The notes under the pieces: model-generated
The model's input: the letters and a program-made list of their open reading frames with translations, nothing else
What the model was told of the DNA's origin: nothing
Databases searched by the model: none
In this document: positions 8,093 to 16,473 of the stretch, piece by piece
Layout: every line of letters starts with the position of its first letter
Numbering within the stretch: the first letter of the stretch is position 1
NCBI RefSeq assembly: GCF_030817355.1
Contig: NZ_JAUSZH010000001.1
Span: forward strand, 4,031,001 to 4,095,000
Source: Streptomyces sp. V1I1
GTDB taxonomy: Bacteria; Actinomycetota; Actinomycetes; Streptomycetales; Streptomycetaceae
Direction: 5' to 3'
Length of the DNA stretch: 64,000 nucleotides
Position numbers and translations under genes: made by a program

Positions 8093-9225
8093 CGCGCCTC
8101 TCCCTCCGCGTCCAGCTCGGCCCGCAGCTGCGCCGCCTGCTCCCGCAGCTGACTGGTCTGCTCGGCGTAGACATGCGCGAACAGGTCCATCGGGTCGAGC
8201 ACCGGGTCGGCGTTCATCCGCTCGCGCAGATCCGCGGCCATCGTCTCGGCCGCGTCTGCCGCCGCCCGTTTGCCGTCCTCGTCGAGCAGTCCTCGCTCCG
8301 TCAACTCCCGTTCCAGCAGCCGGATCGGATCGTGCGCACGCCAGGCCTCGACCTCGCCCTCGCCTCGGTAGCGCGTCGCGTCGTCAGCGTTCGTATGCGC
8401 GTCGATGCGGTACGTCACGGCCTCGATCAGCGTCGGACCGCCACCGCGCCTCGCTCGTGCGACGGCCTCGACGACCACCTCGTGCACCGCGGCCGCGTCG
8501 TTCCCGTCGACGAGCCGGCCCGGCATTCCGTACCCCACGGCCTTGTGGGCCAGCGACGGCGCGGCCGTCTGCTTGGCCAGCGGCACCGAGATCGCGAAGC
8601 CGTTGTTCTGCACGAGGAAGACGACCGGGGCCTGCCAGACCGCGGCGAAGTTCAGCGCCTCGTGGAAGTCGCCCTCGCTGGTCCCGCCGTCGCCGACCAT
8701 GGCGAGCGCGACGACGTCGTCCCCCTTGAGCCTGGCGGCGTGCGCCAGCCCCACGGCGTGCGGCAGCTGGGTGGCGAGCGGGGTGCACAGCGGCGCTATG
8801 CGGTGCTCACGCGGGTCGTAGCCGGTGTGCCAGTCGCCGCGCAGCAGGGTCAGGGCCTGCACGGGGTCAAGGCCGCGCGCCACGGCCGCGAGGGTGTCGC
8901 GGTAGCTGGGGAAGAGCCAGTCCCGCTCCTCCAGAGCCAGCGCCGCCGCGACCTCGCACGCCTCCTGCCCGGTGCTCGACGGGTAGACGGCGAGCCGACC
9001 CTGCTTGGTCAGGGCGGTGGCCTGGGCGTTGTACCTGCGGCCGCGTACCAGCTGCGCGTACAGCCGCAGCAGCAGCTCGGGGTCCGCCCCGGCTGCGGCG
9101 TCCGTGCCGAGCACGCGGTACGGCTCCGGGTCCGGGAGCAGTGGCGCGGGGTCCGTCCGGGGCTTCCACGCCGGGGGCGGGGTGGGCCGGTAGGCCGCAG
9201 CACCGGGCAGCTCCTGGACCGTCAT
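8089..9225 (-). CDS. bkdA: Branched-chain 2-oxoacid dehydrogenase E1 alpha subunit
   Basis: A 378-aa E1 alpha subunit. The thiamine diphosphate-binding motif runs from MVGDGGTSEGDFHEALN to VQNNGFAISVP. A typical C-terminal helical region follows. It forms the E1 decarboxylase with BkdB. ATG 9225 is used here. A TTG at 9240 lies at ideal distance (8 bases) behind a GGAGG and would add LRKSS, so it is a serious alternative start. The gene heads bkdABC and is divergent from the Lrp/AsnC gene at 9414. The space between holds a PaaR-like palindrome and two DnaA-box-like 9-mers. Confidence 0.93.
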   Translation of the reverse strand: MTVQELPGAAAYRPTPPPAWKPRTDPAPLLPDPEPYRVLGTDAAAGADPELLLRLYAQLVRGRRYNAQATALTKQGRLAVYPSSTGQEACEVAAALALEERDWLFPSYRDTLAAVARGLDPVQALTLLRGDWHTGYDPREHRIAPLCTPLATQLPHAVGLAHAARLKGDDVVALAMVGDGGTSEGDFHEALNFAAVWQAPVVFLVQNNGFAISVPLAKQTAAPSLAHKAVGYGMPGRLVDGNDAAAVHEVVVEAVARARRGGGPTLIEAVTYRIDAHTNADDATRYRGEGEVEAWRAHDPIRLLERELTERGLLDEDGKRAAADAAETMAADLRERMNADPVLDPMDLFAHVYAEQTSQLREQAAQLRAELDAEGEAR

Positions 9226-9299
9226 GCTGCTCTTTCTCAACGCGAGCACCTCCTCGTGGGAGCGACGACGAAGCGGCCCGAGTGTCGAGCGCCTCACCT

Positions 9300-9313
9300 A
9301 CCGATTGTTCGGT
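9300..9313. promoter_or_regulatory. PaaR-like TetR operator in the bkdA/Lrp divergent promoter
   Basis: ACCGATTGTTCGGT differs by one base from the core ACCGATCGTTCGGT found before paaN. It lies 75 bases upstream of the bkdA start and 101 bases upstream of the Lrp/AsnC gene. Assignment is inferred from similarity to the two better sites (12146-12163 and 25307-25324). Confidence 0.55.
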
Positions 9314-9347
9314 CGTGGACGCATTTTGGCTACAGGCACCTTCAGCC

Positions 9348-9369
9348 TGTGGACAAACGGTTCTCCACA
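9348..9369. promoter_or_regulatory. Inverted pair of DnaA-box-like 9-mers (or an operator)
   Basis: TGTGGACAA (9348-9356) and TTCTCCACA (9361-9369) face each other with a 4-base spacer. TTGTCCACA is the preferred Streptomyces DnaA box. The arrangement also reads as an inverted repeat CTGTGGA-N10-TCCACAG (9347-9370), so a regulator site, for example for the adjacent Lrp/AsnC protein, is an alternative. Confidence 0.5.
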
Positions 9370-9413
9370 GCCTGAGATGGAGACAGGTCGTCCATGCTGG
9401 GAAGGCGGGGGAT

Positions 9414-9959
9414 ATGGCAGCTGAACAAATGGCCGAGGGCGGGGACCGGGCCGAGCAGACCCCTCCGCCGCGCCCGCTCGACGCCATCGACCGAGACATC
9501 CTGCGCATCCTGCAGACGGACGGTCGCGCCTCGATACGCTCCGTGGCCGATCGGGTCCATGTGTCCCGCGCCAATGCGTACGCCCGGATCAACCGGCTCA
9601 TCGACGACGGCGTGATCCGCGGTTTCAGTGCCCGTGTGAACCATGAACGCGCAGGTCAGGGCGCGTCCGCCTACATCACGCTCAAGATCGTGCAGAACTC
9701 CTGGCGCACGGTGCGCGAGCAACTGCAGGCCCTGCCCGGAGCCGCCCATATCGCGCTGGTCAGCGGCGATTTCGACGTACTGCTGCTGGTGCACACCCCG
9801 GACAACCGCACCCTGCGCGAGCTCGTCCTGACCAGGCTCCAGTCGATCCCGGAGGTGCTGTCCACCCGCACACTGCTGGTCTTCGAGGAGACGGATCTCG
9901 ACCCGGGGCCGGGGCAGGGGCCTGTTGTGGCGCCCGCTCCGGACGCCGAGCCGCTGTAG
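9414..9959 (+). CDS. bkdR: Lrp/AsnC family transcriptional regulator
   Basis: A 181-aa regulator from ATG 9414, preceded by aaggcggggg. Residues 20-70 are a winged HTH (IDRDILRILQTDGRASIRSV, then HVSRANAYARINRLIDDGVI). Residues 80-160 are the RAM/AsnC ligand domain (ASAYITLKIVQ, VSGDFDVLLLVHTPD). Such regulators form octamers and sense amino acids. The divergent position next to bkdABC points to control of branched-chain amino acid catabolism; the symbol is given on that basis. The frame extends far upstream, but that stretch overlaps bkdA antisense and is unlike protein. An ATG at 9429 is a possible later start. Confidence 0.9.
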   Translation: MAAEQMAEGGDRAEQTPPPRPLDAIDRDILRILQTDGRASIRSVADRVHVSRANAYARINRLIDDGVIRGFSARVNHERAGQGASAYITLKIVQNSWRTVREQLQALPGAAHIALVSGDFDVLLLVHTPDNRTLRELVLTRLQSIPEVLSTRTLLVFEETDLDPGPGQGPVVAPAPDAEPL

Positions 9960-9993
9960 GAGCCCTGGCAGCGTGAGGGAGCCGCCGGCAGCG

Positions 9994-10587
9994 CTAGGAG
10001 TCCGTGCGCAGGCCGTCGAAGGCAAGCCTGACGACCGCCTCGGCGACCTGGTCGCCGTCGTAGCCGCCGCCCGGGTGCGGCCGGTACCACTCGACCAGGG
10101 AGTTCACCATGCCGAAGAGCAGCCGGGTGGCCAGCCGGATGTCCATGTCCGCGCGGAGATCGCCGTCCGCCGCCGCAGCCTTCAGCAGATCAGCGACCCG
10201 CTGGTCGAACTCCCGGCGCCGCTCCATGGCCCACCGCTCGGTCTTGGTGTTGCCCCGTACGCGCAGCAGCAGCGTCACATAGGGCAGCTCGGCCATCAGC
10301 ACCTCGACGGTGCGCCGGGTGACGTACTCGACCCGCTCGATGGCCCGCCCGCGGACGGCTCCCGGCTCCTCGAGGATCGCGAAGAGCGCGTCGAGCGCCC
10401 GGCTGACGGCGCGGCGCAGCAGCTCCTCCTTGCCCGCCACATGGTGGTAGATCGAGGACTTGGAGATGCCGGCCGCCTTGGAGAGATGCTCCATGGAGGT
10501 GCCGTCGTAGCCCCGCTCGTTGAAGATCCGTACTGCGACGGTCAGCAGCGTCTCGGGGGTGTACGTATCGCGCTTGGCGGTGGTCAT
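9994..10587 (-). CDS. TetR/AcrR family regulator, probable PaaR-type repressor
   Basis: A 197-aa TetR protein from ATG 10587, preceded by agaaggg. The N-terminal HTH covers residues 10-55 (LLTVAVRIFNERGYDGTSME, then SKAAGISKSSIYHHVAGKEE). The C-terminal ligand domain is helical. Its start overlaps the stop of the 3-hydroxyacyl-CoA dehydrogenase gene (ATGA), so the regulator is co-translated with a catabolic enzyme. The palindrome at 12146-12163, repeated before paaA and nearly before bkdA, is its likely operator. Known actinobacterial PaaR repressors respond to phenylacetyl-CoA; the same ligand is inferred here. Confidence 0.88.
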   Translation of the reverse strand: MTTAKRDTYTPETLLTVAVRIFNERGYDGTSMEHLSKAAGISKSSIYHHVAGKEELLRRAVSRALDALFAILEEPGAVRGRAIERVEYVTRRTVEVLMAELPYVTLLLRVRGNTKTERWAMERRREFDQRVADLLKAAAADGDLRADMDIRLATRLLFGMVNSLVEWYRPHPGGGYDGDQVAEAVVRLAFDGLRTDS

Positions 10588-12095
10588 GAGGCGCCCTTCT
10601 GGGAGGTCGCGTACGACCACTGATGGAGCGCGAGGGACCGCGCGTAGCGTCCGGTCGGCACACTCTCGTGGAGATTGCCGAGCAGTTCCCAGGCCCAGTC
10701 GCGCCCCAGGCTGTCGTTCCATTCGAGGGGCCCCAGGGGGTAGTTGACCCCCAGGCGCATCGCCGTGTCGATGTCCTCCTTGGTCGCGACCCCCTTGGCG
10801 ACCGCGTCCAGCGCCAGGTCCCCGAGCATCGCGACGGTACGGGCGACGATCATGCCCGGTACGTCACCGATGACACTGACCTGCTTGCCGAGCGCCTGGA
10901 AGAGGCCGGTCGCCTGCTCGAGCGTCTCGTCCCCGACGCTGTCGGCGGCGGACAGGGCGATCCGGGTCGCGGACCGGTAGTCGAGTGCCAGGTCGAAGTA
11001 GACGACATCGCGGAATTCAACGGATGTCTGGCCGTCGGCGAGCACCAGCTGACCGTCACTGGGCAGCACCAGCCGCGTTCCCTTGTCCTCGTCCTTCTGC
11101 CGCACCTCGATGCCCGCTTCCCGGATCATCGCGATCAGCTCTCCGGCGGGCTCCAGATCACCCTCGACCACGACGTACTCGGGGGCCCTGGCCGGCTCCG
11201 CCGTGTGCGGCGCGGGCTTCGGCGCCCCTTCGGCGTACGAGAACCAGCCGTGGCCGGACTTCCGGCCCAGGCGGCGCGACTCGACGAGACGGCGCTGCGC
11301 GAGGGAAGGGAGGAACTTGGGGCTGTGGAAGAAGGACTCCCAGACGGAACGGGTGACGGCCTCGTTGACGTCCTGGCCGATCAGATCGGTGAGCTCGAAG
11401 GGGCCCATTTTGAAGCCGCCGGATTCCCTGAGGACCGCGTCGATGGTGGCGGGATCGGTGCCGTGTTCCTCGTACACCGCGAATGCCTCGGCGTAGAAGG
11501 GCCGGGCTATGCGGTTGACGATGAAGCCGGGCAGGTCGGCGCAGCGCACCGGGGTCTTGCCCCAGGCTGCCGCCGTCGCGCACGCGCGCGTGGCGGTCGC
11601 CTCGTCGGTGGCGTGGCCGCTGACGACCTCGACGAGCGGGAGGAGGGGCGCCGGGTTGAAGAAGTGCAGCCCGACAAAACGGCCGGGGTTTCTCAGGGCG
11701 CCCGCGACGGCGGTGACGGAGAGGGAGGAGGTGTTGGTGGCGAGCAGGCAGTCGTCGGCGACGATCTCCTCCAGCGCCGTGAACAGCTCCTGCTTGACCG
11801 CCAGTTGCTCGAGGACCGCCTCGACGACGAGCGCGGCGTCTGCCAGCTCTGCGAGGTTCGCTGCCGGGTGCAGACGGGCCCGTGCCGCGTCGCGCTCGGC
11901 GGCGTCCATCCGGCCCTTCTCGACCAGCCGGTCGAGGCGCACGCCGATGGCGTCCGCGGCTTCGCCGACCCGCCCGGGAACGGCGTCGTAGAGGCGCACG
12001 GGATGGCCTGCGGCGAGGGCGACCTGAGCGATGCCCTGTCCCATGGTGCCGGTGCCGACAACGGCGACGGTACGGCTCTGATCGATGGCGGTCAT
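10584..12095 (-). CDS. paaH: 3-hydroxyacyl-CoA dehydrogenase, phenylacetate pathway type
   Basis: A 503-aa NAD-dependent dehydrogenase. The N-terminal Rossmann fold has VVGTGTMGQGIAQ. The catalytic region reads TNTSSLSVTAVA and GLHFFNPAPLLPLVEVVSG. Two C-terminal 3HCDH domains follow, the first with PGFIVNRIARPFYAEA and the second with GVNYPLGPLEWND. This duplicated C-terminus at about 500 residues is the PaaH/PaaC arrangement, which oxidises 3-hydroxyadipyl-CoA late in phenylacetate degradation. It is divergent from paaN with the shared operator between them, and it overlaps the tetR gene. Confidence 0.87.
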   Translation of the reverse strand: MTAIDQSRTVAVVGTGTMGQGIAQVALAAGHPVRLYDAVPGRVGEAADAIGVRLDRLVEKGRMDAAERDAARARLHPAANLAELADAALVVEAVLEQLAVKQELFTALEEIVADDCLLATNTSSLSVTAVAGALRNPGRFVGLHFFNPAPLLPLVEVVSGHATDEATATRACATAAAWGKTPVRCADLPGFIVNRIARPFYAEAFAVYEEHGTDPATIDAVLRESGGFKMGPFELTDLIGQDVNEAVTRSVWESFFHSPKFLPSLAQRRLVESRRLGRKSGHGWFSYAEGAPKPAPHTAEPARAPEYVVVEGDLEPAGELIAMIREAGIEVRQKDEDKGTRLVLPSDGQLVLADGQTSVEFRDVVYFDLALDYRSATRIALSAADSVGDETLEQATGLFQALGKQVSVIGDVPGMIVARTVAMLGDLALDAVAKGVATKEDIDTAMRLGVNYPLGPLEWNDSLGRDWAWELLGNLHESVPTGRYARSLALHQWSYATSQKGAS

Positions 12096-12116
12096 GGCGC
12101 GATCCTCCCCGATGAG

Positions 12117-12125
12117 TTATCCACA
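12117..12125 (+). promoter_or_regulatory. Isolated DnaA-box-like 9-mer
   Basis: TTATCCACA is a near-consensus DnaA box, 20 bases from the TetR operator in the paaH/paaN divergent region. Similar isolated copies lie at 25253-25261 (before paaA) and 33043-33051 (reverse orientation, upstream of the DUF2252 gene). Confidence 0.4.
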
Positions 12126-12145
12126 GGCTTGACAGGCCCCCTTGT

Positions 12146-12163
12146 ACCGACCGATCGTTCGGT
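12146..12163. promoter_or_regulatory. TetR (PaaR-like) operator between paaH-tetR and paaN
   Basis: ACCGACCGATCGTTCGGT is the exact reverse complement of the site at 25307-25324 in front of paaA. Its core ACCGATCGTTCGGT fits the ACCG-NN-CG-NN-CGGT pattern I recall for actinobacterial PaaR. The site sits 55 bases before the paaN start and 51 bases before the dehydrogenase gene. Confidence 0.85.
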
Positions 12164-12217
12164 TACTCTAACTCTGTCATTCCTTCCCTGCCCAGCTCGA
12201 CGAGGAGTTGGTCCTTC

Positions 12218-13894
12218 ATGCAGCTGACCGAGACCCACCGGCCGACGCTCGACCAGGCCCTCGAGGTCATCCGCACACGCGCCTACTGGTCCCCGCATCC
12301 CGAGCACCCCAAGGCGTACGGCGAGAGCGCGTCGGCCGACGGGCTCGCGGCGTTCGAGGCCCTCCGGGGCACCCGCTTCGAGCTGGACCAGCCGGGCACG
12401 GACGGCTGGACGGGCGCCGAAGTCTCGCCGTACGGCCCGGAGTTGGGCATCGAGTATCCCCACCCCGACATCGACGTCCTGCTGCCCGCGATGCGCGCGG
12501 GCATGGCCGCCTGGCGCGAGGCCGGTCCGGAGACCCGGGCCCTGGTCTGCCTGGAGATCCTTTCGAGGATCAGCGCCCGCACCCATGAATTCGCGCACGC
12601 GGTGATGCACACCAGCGGGCAGGCCTTCATGATGGCGTTCCAGGCGGGCGGCCCGCACGCCCAGGACCGCGGCCTGGAGGCCGTGGCGTATGCCTACGAG
12701 GAGCAGACCCGCACGCCCGCGGCCGCCGACTGGTCCAAGCCGCAGGGCAAGCGCGACCCCCTGGAGCTGCGGAAGACGTTCACCACGGCGGGACGCGGCA
12801 TCTCCCTGCTGATCGGCTGCAACACCTTCCCCACGTGGAACGGCTACCCGGGGCTGTTCGCCTCCTTGGCCACCGGCAACCCTGTGCTGGTCAAGCCGCA
12901 CCCCCGCGCGGTGCTGCCGCTCGCGCTCACGGTGCGGGTCGCCCGCGAGGTGCTGACCGAGGCGGGCTTCGACCCGAACCTGGTCTGCCTGGCCGCCGAG
13001 CGACCGGGCGAGGGCATTGCCAAGACCCTCGCCGTACGCCCGGAGATCAAGATCATCGACTACACGGGGTCCACCGGCTTCGGCGACTGGCTGGAGGCCA
13101 ACGCCCGGCAGGCGCAGGTCTACACCGAGAAGGCCGGCGTCAACACCGTCGTCGTCGACTCCACCGACAACTACAAGGGGATGCTGTCCAACCTGGCCTT
13201 CTCGCTGTCCCTGTACAGCGGCCAGATGTGCACCACCCCGCAGAACCTCCTCATTCCCAGGGACGGCATCACGACGGACGCCGGCCCCAAGTCGTACGAC
13301 GACGTGGTCACCGACCTTGCGGCCTCGGTGGGCGGCCTGCTCGGCGACGACGCCCGGGCGAACGCCCTGCTGGGCGCGCTGGTCAACCCGGATGTGAAGG
13401 CACGCCTGGACGGCGCAGCCGGGCTGGGCGAAGTGGCCCTGCCCTCTCGGAAGATCGCCAACCCGGAATTCCCGGATGCGGTCGTCCGTACGCCAGTGAT
13501 CGTAAAGCTCGACGGCTCGCGGAAATTCTGGGACGGGGCCGACGCTGAGGCGGCGTATCTGTCGGAGTGCTTCGGCCCGGTGTCCTTCGCCGTCGCCGTG
13601 GACTCGAAGGCCGACGCGCTGGAGCTGCTGCGGCGCACGGTCCGCGACAAGGGCGCGATGACGGTCGGCGCGTACACCACGTCGGCGGAGACGGAGCGCG
13701 CGATCGAGGACGTCTGTCTGGACGAGTCGGCGCAGCTCTCCCTGAACCTGACGGGCGGGGTGTACGTCAACCAGACGGCGGCGTTCTCCGACTTTCACGG
13801 CTCGGGCGGCAACCCGGCGGCGAACGCCGCGCTGTGCGACGGGGCGTTCGTCTCGAACCGCTTCCGGGTGGTGGAGGTCCGCCGCCAGTCGTAA
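12218..13894 (+). CDS. paaN: Phenylacetic acid degradation protein PaaN (aldehyde dehydrogenase fold)
   Basis: A 558-aa aldehyde dehydrogenase-like protein. The N-terminal 130 residues (ALEVIRTRAYWSPHPEHPKA) are the extension specific to PaaN. The NAD-binding core follows (KPHPRAVLPLALTVRVAREV and IIDYTGSTGFGDW). The catalytic cysteine region is SLYSGQMCTTPQN. The C-terminus (FHGSGGNPAANAA) closes the fold. This Streptomyces form stands alone and lacks the MaoC hydratase domain found in PaaZ. It probably oxidises a ring-opened aldehyde in phenylacetate catabolism. A gacgaggag ribosome-binding region precedes the ATG. Confidence 0.9.
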   Translation: MQLTETHRPTLDQALEVIRTRAYWSPHPEHPKAYGESASADGLAAFEALRGTRFELDQPGTDGWTGAEVSPYGPELGIEYPHPDIDVLLPAMRAGMAAWREAGPETRALVCLEILSRISARTHEFAHAVMHTSGQAFMMAFQAGGPHAQDRGLEAVAYAYEEQTRTPAAADWSKPQGKRDPLELRKTFTTAGRGISLLIGCNTFPTWNGYPGLFASLATGNPVLVKPHPRAVLPLALTVRVAREVLTEAGFDPNLVCLAAERPGEGIAKTLAVRPEIKIIDYTGSTGFGDWLEANARQAQVYTEKAGVNTVVVDSTDNYKGMLSNLAFSLSLYSGQMCTTPQNLLIPRDGITTDAGPKSYDDVVTDLAASVGGLLGDDARANALLGALVNPDVKARLDGAAGLGEVALPSRKIANPEFPDAVVRTPVIVKLDGSRKFWDGADAEAAYLSECFGPVSFAVAVDSKADALELLRRTVRDKGAMTVGAYTTSAETERAIEDVCLDESAQLSLNLTGGVYVNQTAAFSDFHGSGGNPAANAALCDGAFVSNRFRVVEVRRQS

Positions 13895-13910
13895 GGCTTC
13901 GGCGATCTGC

Positions 13911-13953
13911 GCGTGTGTGCCGACGGCGAGGACCATGCTGTCGGCACACACGC
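13911..13953. terminator. Bidirectional terminator between paaN and the trmH 3' fragment
   Basis: A perfect 14-bp stem (GCGTGTGTGCCGAC at 13911-13924 with its complement at 13940-13953) closes a 15-base loop. It lies between two converging genes. Confidence 0.8.
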
Positions 13954-13981
13954 GGGGTCCGTCCGACAGCCGCGCTGTCCC

Positions 13982-14397
13982 TTACGGGTGCGGGATTTCC
14001 GCGTACCGCTGCACCCACGCGTGCATGGCGATCGCTGCCGCCGCGCCCGCGTTGATGGAGCGCGTCGAGCCGAACTGCGCGATCGAGCAAACCATCGTCG
14101 CGTGCTTGCGCGCCTCCTCCGTCAGCCCGGGCCCCTCCTGCCCGAAGAGCAGTACGCAGCACCGCGGCAGCTCGGTCCGCTCCAGCGGCACGGCCCCGGG
14201 TAGGCGATGCCGATGATCGGCAGATCCTCCGCCGCCGCCCACGCCGTCAGCGACGCCGTGTCCGGGTGGTGGCGCACATGCTGGTACCGGTCGGTGACCA
14301 TGGCTCCGCGCCGGTTCCAGCGCCGCCGGCCCACGATGTGGATCTCCTTCGCCAGGAAGGCATTGGCGGTACGCACCACCGACCCGATGTTGAAGGT
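13982..14397 (-). pseudogene. 3' part of a disrupted SpoU/TrmH rRNA methyltransferase gene
   Basis: On the minus strand the fragment begins at the codons for FNIGSVVRTANAFLAKEI and continues through VGRRRWNRRGAMVTDRYQHV to LPIIGI. There a frameshift near 14200 (AYPG in one frame, AVPLERTELP in the other) is needed to reach the SpoU signature VLLFGQEGPGLTEEARKH and the SAM-site end INAGAAAAIAMHAW. The missing 5' part lies at 22825-23061. The two match end to end at a shared TTGAAG, so this was one gene split by the 8.4-kb insertion. Confidence 0.88.
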
Positions 14398-14426
14398 TTC
14401 TGTTACACAACGGGTCTGGAGAGCTC

Positions 14427-15203
14427 TCAGCCATCCTGGGCGTCCGGTCCCTGTAGCGGACCGCCCCAGTGGAACAGAGCCATGGCCACGCTGGTCGCAA
14501 GGTTGTAGCTCGACACCTGGGGCCGCATCGGGAGGGCCAGCAGCTTGGTTGCCTGGCCCCGGAGCTCGGGCGAGACCCCATGCCGCTCAGAGCCGAATAC
14601 AAGCAGCGCGTCACCGGGGATGGCGACAGACCTGATGTCCTCCCCTTCTGGGTCAAGGACGTACAGCGGGCCTGGTGGAAGATCACTGAAGGGGAGCCGT
14701 TCCACGGCGGTGGCGAAATGGAGACCCGCCCCCGCCCTCACCACGTTGGGATGCCACGGGTCCAGGTCGCCGGTGGTAACCACACCTGTGGCCCCAAAAC
14801 CGGCAGCAAGACGAACCACGGCTCCGACATTCCCGAGATTGCGTGGGTTGTCCAGAACGACGATCGGTGACGTCCGTGGCAGCCAGCCCAACCCCGCCAA
14901 GTTCGTCTGACGGCTGCGCCTGGTGGCCAGAGCGGCCACCTGCGTGGGGTGAACCCTCGGCACCAGTTCGCGCAGGGTCTGTGCTGGTACCTCTACGACA
15001 AGATCCCGGATGCGGTCCGTCACGTCGTCGGCAAGCGAGGCAGCGAGCGCCAGGGCGGCCTCCTTGTTGCCGGTGACTGCGACTCGTACATCCGCCCCGA
15101 AACGAAGCGCGTGCTTCAGCGCATGGAAGCCGTCGAGCAGCACAGCATCAGGCGGGGCCTCACTCCACTGCCGTACAGCCCTCGTGGCATCGTCATCGCT
15201 CAT
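14427..15203 (-). CDS. SpoU/TrmH family RNA 2'-O-methyltransferase
   Basis: A 258-aa SPOUT methyltransferase. After an N-terminal substrate-binding region of about 95 residues come motif 1 (VLDNPRNLGNVGAVVRLAAG), motif 2 (LLVFGSERHGVSPEL) and motif 3 (LPMRPQVSSYNLATSVAMAL), which form the knotted SAM site. It would methylate a ribose 2'-OH in rRNA or tRNA; the target is not known. It is a different subfamily from the split gene around the island. The gene sits at the very edge of the island, stopping 30 bases from the junction, and has the same orientation as the gene it interrupts. Confidence 0.88.
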   Translation of the reverse strand: MSDDDATRAVRQWSEAPPDAVLLDGFHALKHALRFGADVRVAVTGNKEAALALAASLADDVTDRIRDLVVEVPAQTLRELVPRVHPTQVAALATRRSRQTNLAGLGWLPRTSPIVVLDNPRNLGNVGAVVRLAAGFGATGVVTTGDLDPWHPNVVRAGAGLHFATAVERLPFSDLPPGPLYVLDPEGEDIRSVAIPGDALLVFGSERHGVSPELRGQATKLLALPMRPQVSSYNLATSVAMALFHWGGPLQGPDAQDG

Positions 15204-15324
15204 CGCCTCAGGCTACGGTGCCGAACAGCCGCTCTCCCGCATCGCATAACGCCAATAGGGCCCGCTGCTAGTGGCCTATGTCTGGCCTGCATCGCGTCGG
15301 CTGATGACTGACTCGGCCGCGGCG

Positions 15325-15662
15325 AGATGCCCATGGCGCGGAGGGTCGCAATGCTCTGGTTGAACTGGGTGTGCTGCACGTATGCGGCAGCATCGTGATC
15401 ACGGGGATGCCCTTGCCGGTGCCTTCGGCCACGAATCCGACCACGAACTTCTCTGTGATCCCCAGAGCCCACTGATTGATCGTGTTGAACGTCGCAGGGG
15501 CCAGTACGGCAACATCCGCCAGGGGCCACACGTCGGGGTCCTTGGGCAGCTTGTACCGGCTGCGCACCGGGTGCCCGGTCGCTCCTCCAGGGCGGGCACC
15601 TGATCGTCCAGCCAGCGGGCGGCGGTGGGCGTCAGCATCTTGAATTGCCACGGCGGTGTCAT
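15325..15662 (-). pseudogene. Frameshifted flavoprotein (phosphopantothenoylcysteine decarboxylase-like)
   Basis: Three minus-strand frames must be joined to read one protein: LTPTAARWLDDQVPALEE, then GHPVRSRYKLPKDPDVW and LAPATFNTINQWALGITEKF in a second frame, then AAYVQHTQFNQSIATLRAMG in a third. These are the motifs of the HFCD flavoprotein family common in Streptomyces, which binds FMN and decarboxylates cysteine-type substrates. The 5' end of the fold is missing. The first ATG (15662) overlaps the stop of the gene upstream (ATGA), so the remnant is still coupled to it. Confidence 0.75.
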
Positions 15663-16138
15663 CGTCTCGTGGTCGATTCGGGCACGCCGAGATCTCGGCG
15701 CATGACGCGGCGGAGTTCGGCCACTGCCGAATCAAACCTGTTCTCCAGCTCGCTGTACTCCGGGCTCTCGATCGCAGCGCCGTCCACAAGCAGGTCTCTC
15801 GTGTGCCTCAAGACCACGAACGCGGCGCGGGCGGCCTCAACCACATCTTGGGGGGCGATGATGGCCAACTGGTGGCGGATCTCGTACGCCCCGGGCGCCA
15901 GAAACAGCTCGCGCACCCTCTGAGGGCGCTCGATTGCAGGTATGTCTGCCTGCGCGCACTCGTGGAGCGCCGTTCGCATACGCGAGAGTGCAGCGGTGTA
16001 GTCCGCGTAGAGCTGCCGTCGCACGTCGAGACTCTGGCCGGCGCGCTCCCTGCGCCACCTGACCCGATCGGCAATCAACGTCGAACCGACCCCGATCACC
16101 GCGCCAAGTGCCGTACTGACTGGCGATATCCACTCCAT
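15659..16138 (-). CDS. Membrane-anchored hypothetical protein
   Basis: A 159-aa protein from ATG 16138. Residues 5-28 (SPVSTALGAVIGVGSTLIAD) form an N-terminal membrane anchor, followed at once by RVRWRRER, which keeps the rest in the cytoplasm. The remainder is a long charged helical region (YADYTAALSRMRTALHECAQ, then ELENRFDSAVAELRRVMRRD). Proteins of this layout are frequent in Streptomyces and lack a known function. The open frame extends upstream, but the chosen ATG starts the hydrophobic anchor. It precedes the flavoprotein remnant, overlapping it by 4 bases. Confidence 0.7.
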   Translation of the reverse strand: MEWISPVSTALGAVIGVGSTLIADRVRWRRERAGQSLDVRRQLYADYTAALSRMRTALHECAQADIPAIERPQRVRELFLAPGAYEIRHQLAIIAPQDVVEAARAAFVVLRHTRDLLVDGAAIESPEYSELENRFDSAVAELRRVMRRDLGVPESTTRR

Positions 16139-16473
16139 GGCAGGGGAGCCTAGAACGTCCGTTGCCCGCCGCCCTGCAGGCGTACTTTGGACGTGCGCTC
16201 TGAGCTTGGGAATCACAAGGTCGTCACGGATCGTCCGCGGCCGCTGGTCTGCGCATACGCTCCGCACAGCTTGCGGCTGTCAGTGCCCTTGAGTTGTCGG
16301 CACTGCCCGTGAGTGCCAGCTCGTTCTGGCACGGTTCTGGCACGGATCGGCACGTTCTGGCTTGTTCAACCAGGAGTGCGTCACGGCACTGGGGCCAGTT
16401 CAGGGACGTGCGGACTGTCGAATCAATCCCCACGACCTCACCACCCGTGACGTGAGGTGCCGTTAGAGGTAAC
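16139..16473. other. Gene-free region with att-like core and tandem arm-like repeats
   Basis: No gene is supported here. At 16195-16216 lies a 22-bp segment that recurs once more at 20575-20596 with one mismatch; it contains GAGCTTGGGAATCAC and matches the anticodon-loop region of tRNA-Gly. At 16324-16345 the 11-mer TTCTGGCACGG occurs twice head to tail. The same motif (GATCTGGCACG, twice) is at 22423-22444. A core plus tandem flanking repeats is the layout of a tyrosine-integrase attachment site. No integrase remains nearby. Confidence 0.55.

Noticed and set aside
12092..13951. 619-codon minus-strand frame opposite paaN
   Set aside because: Antisense shadow; paaN has complete family motifs.
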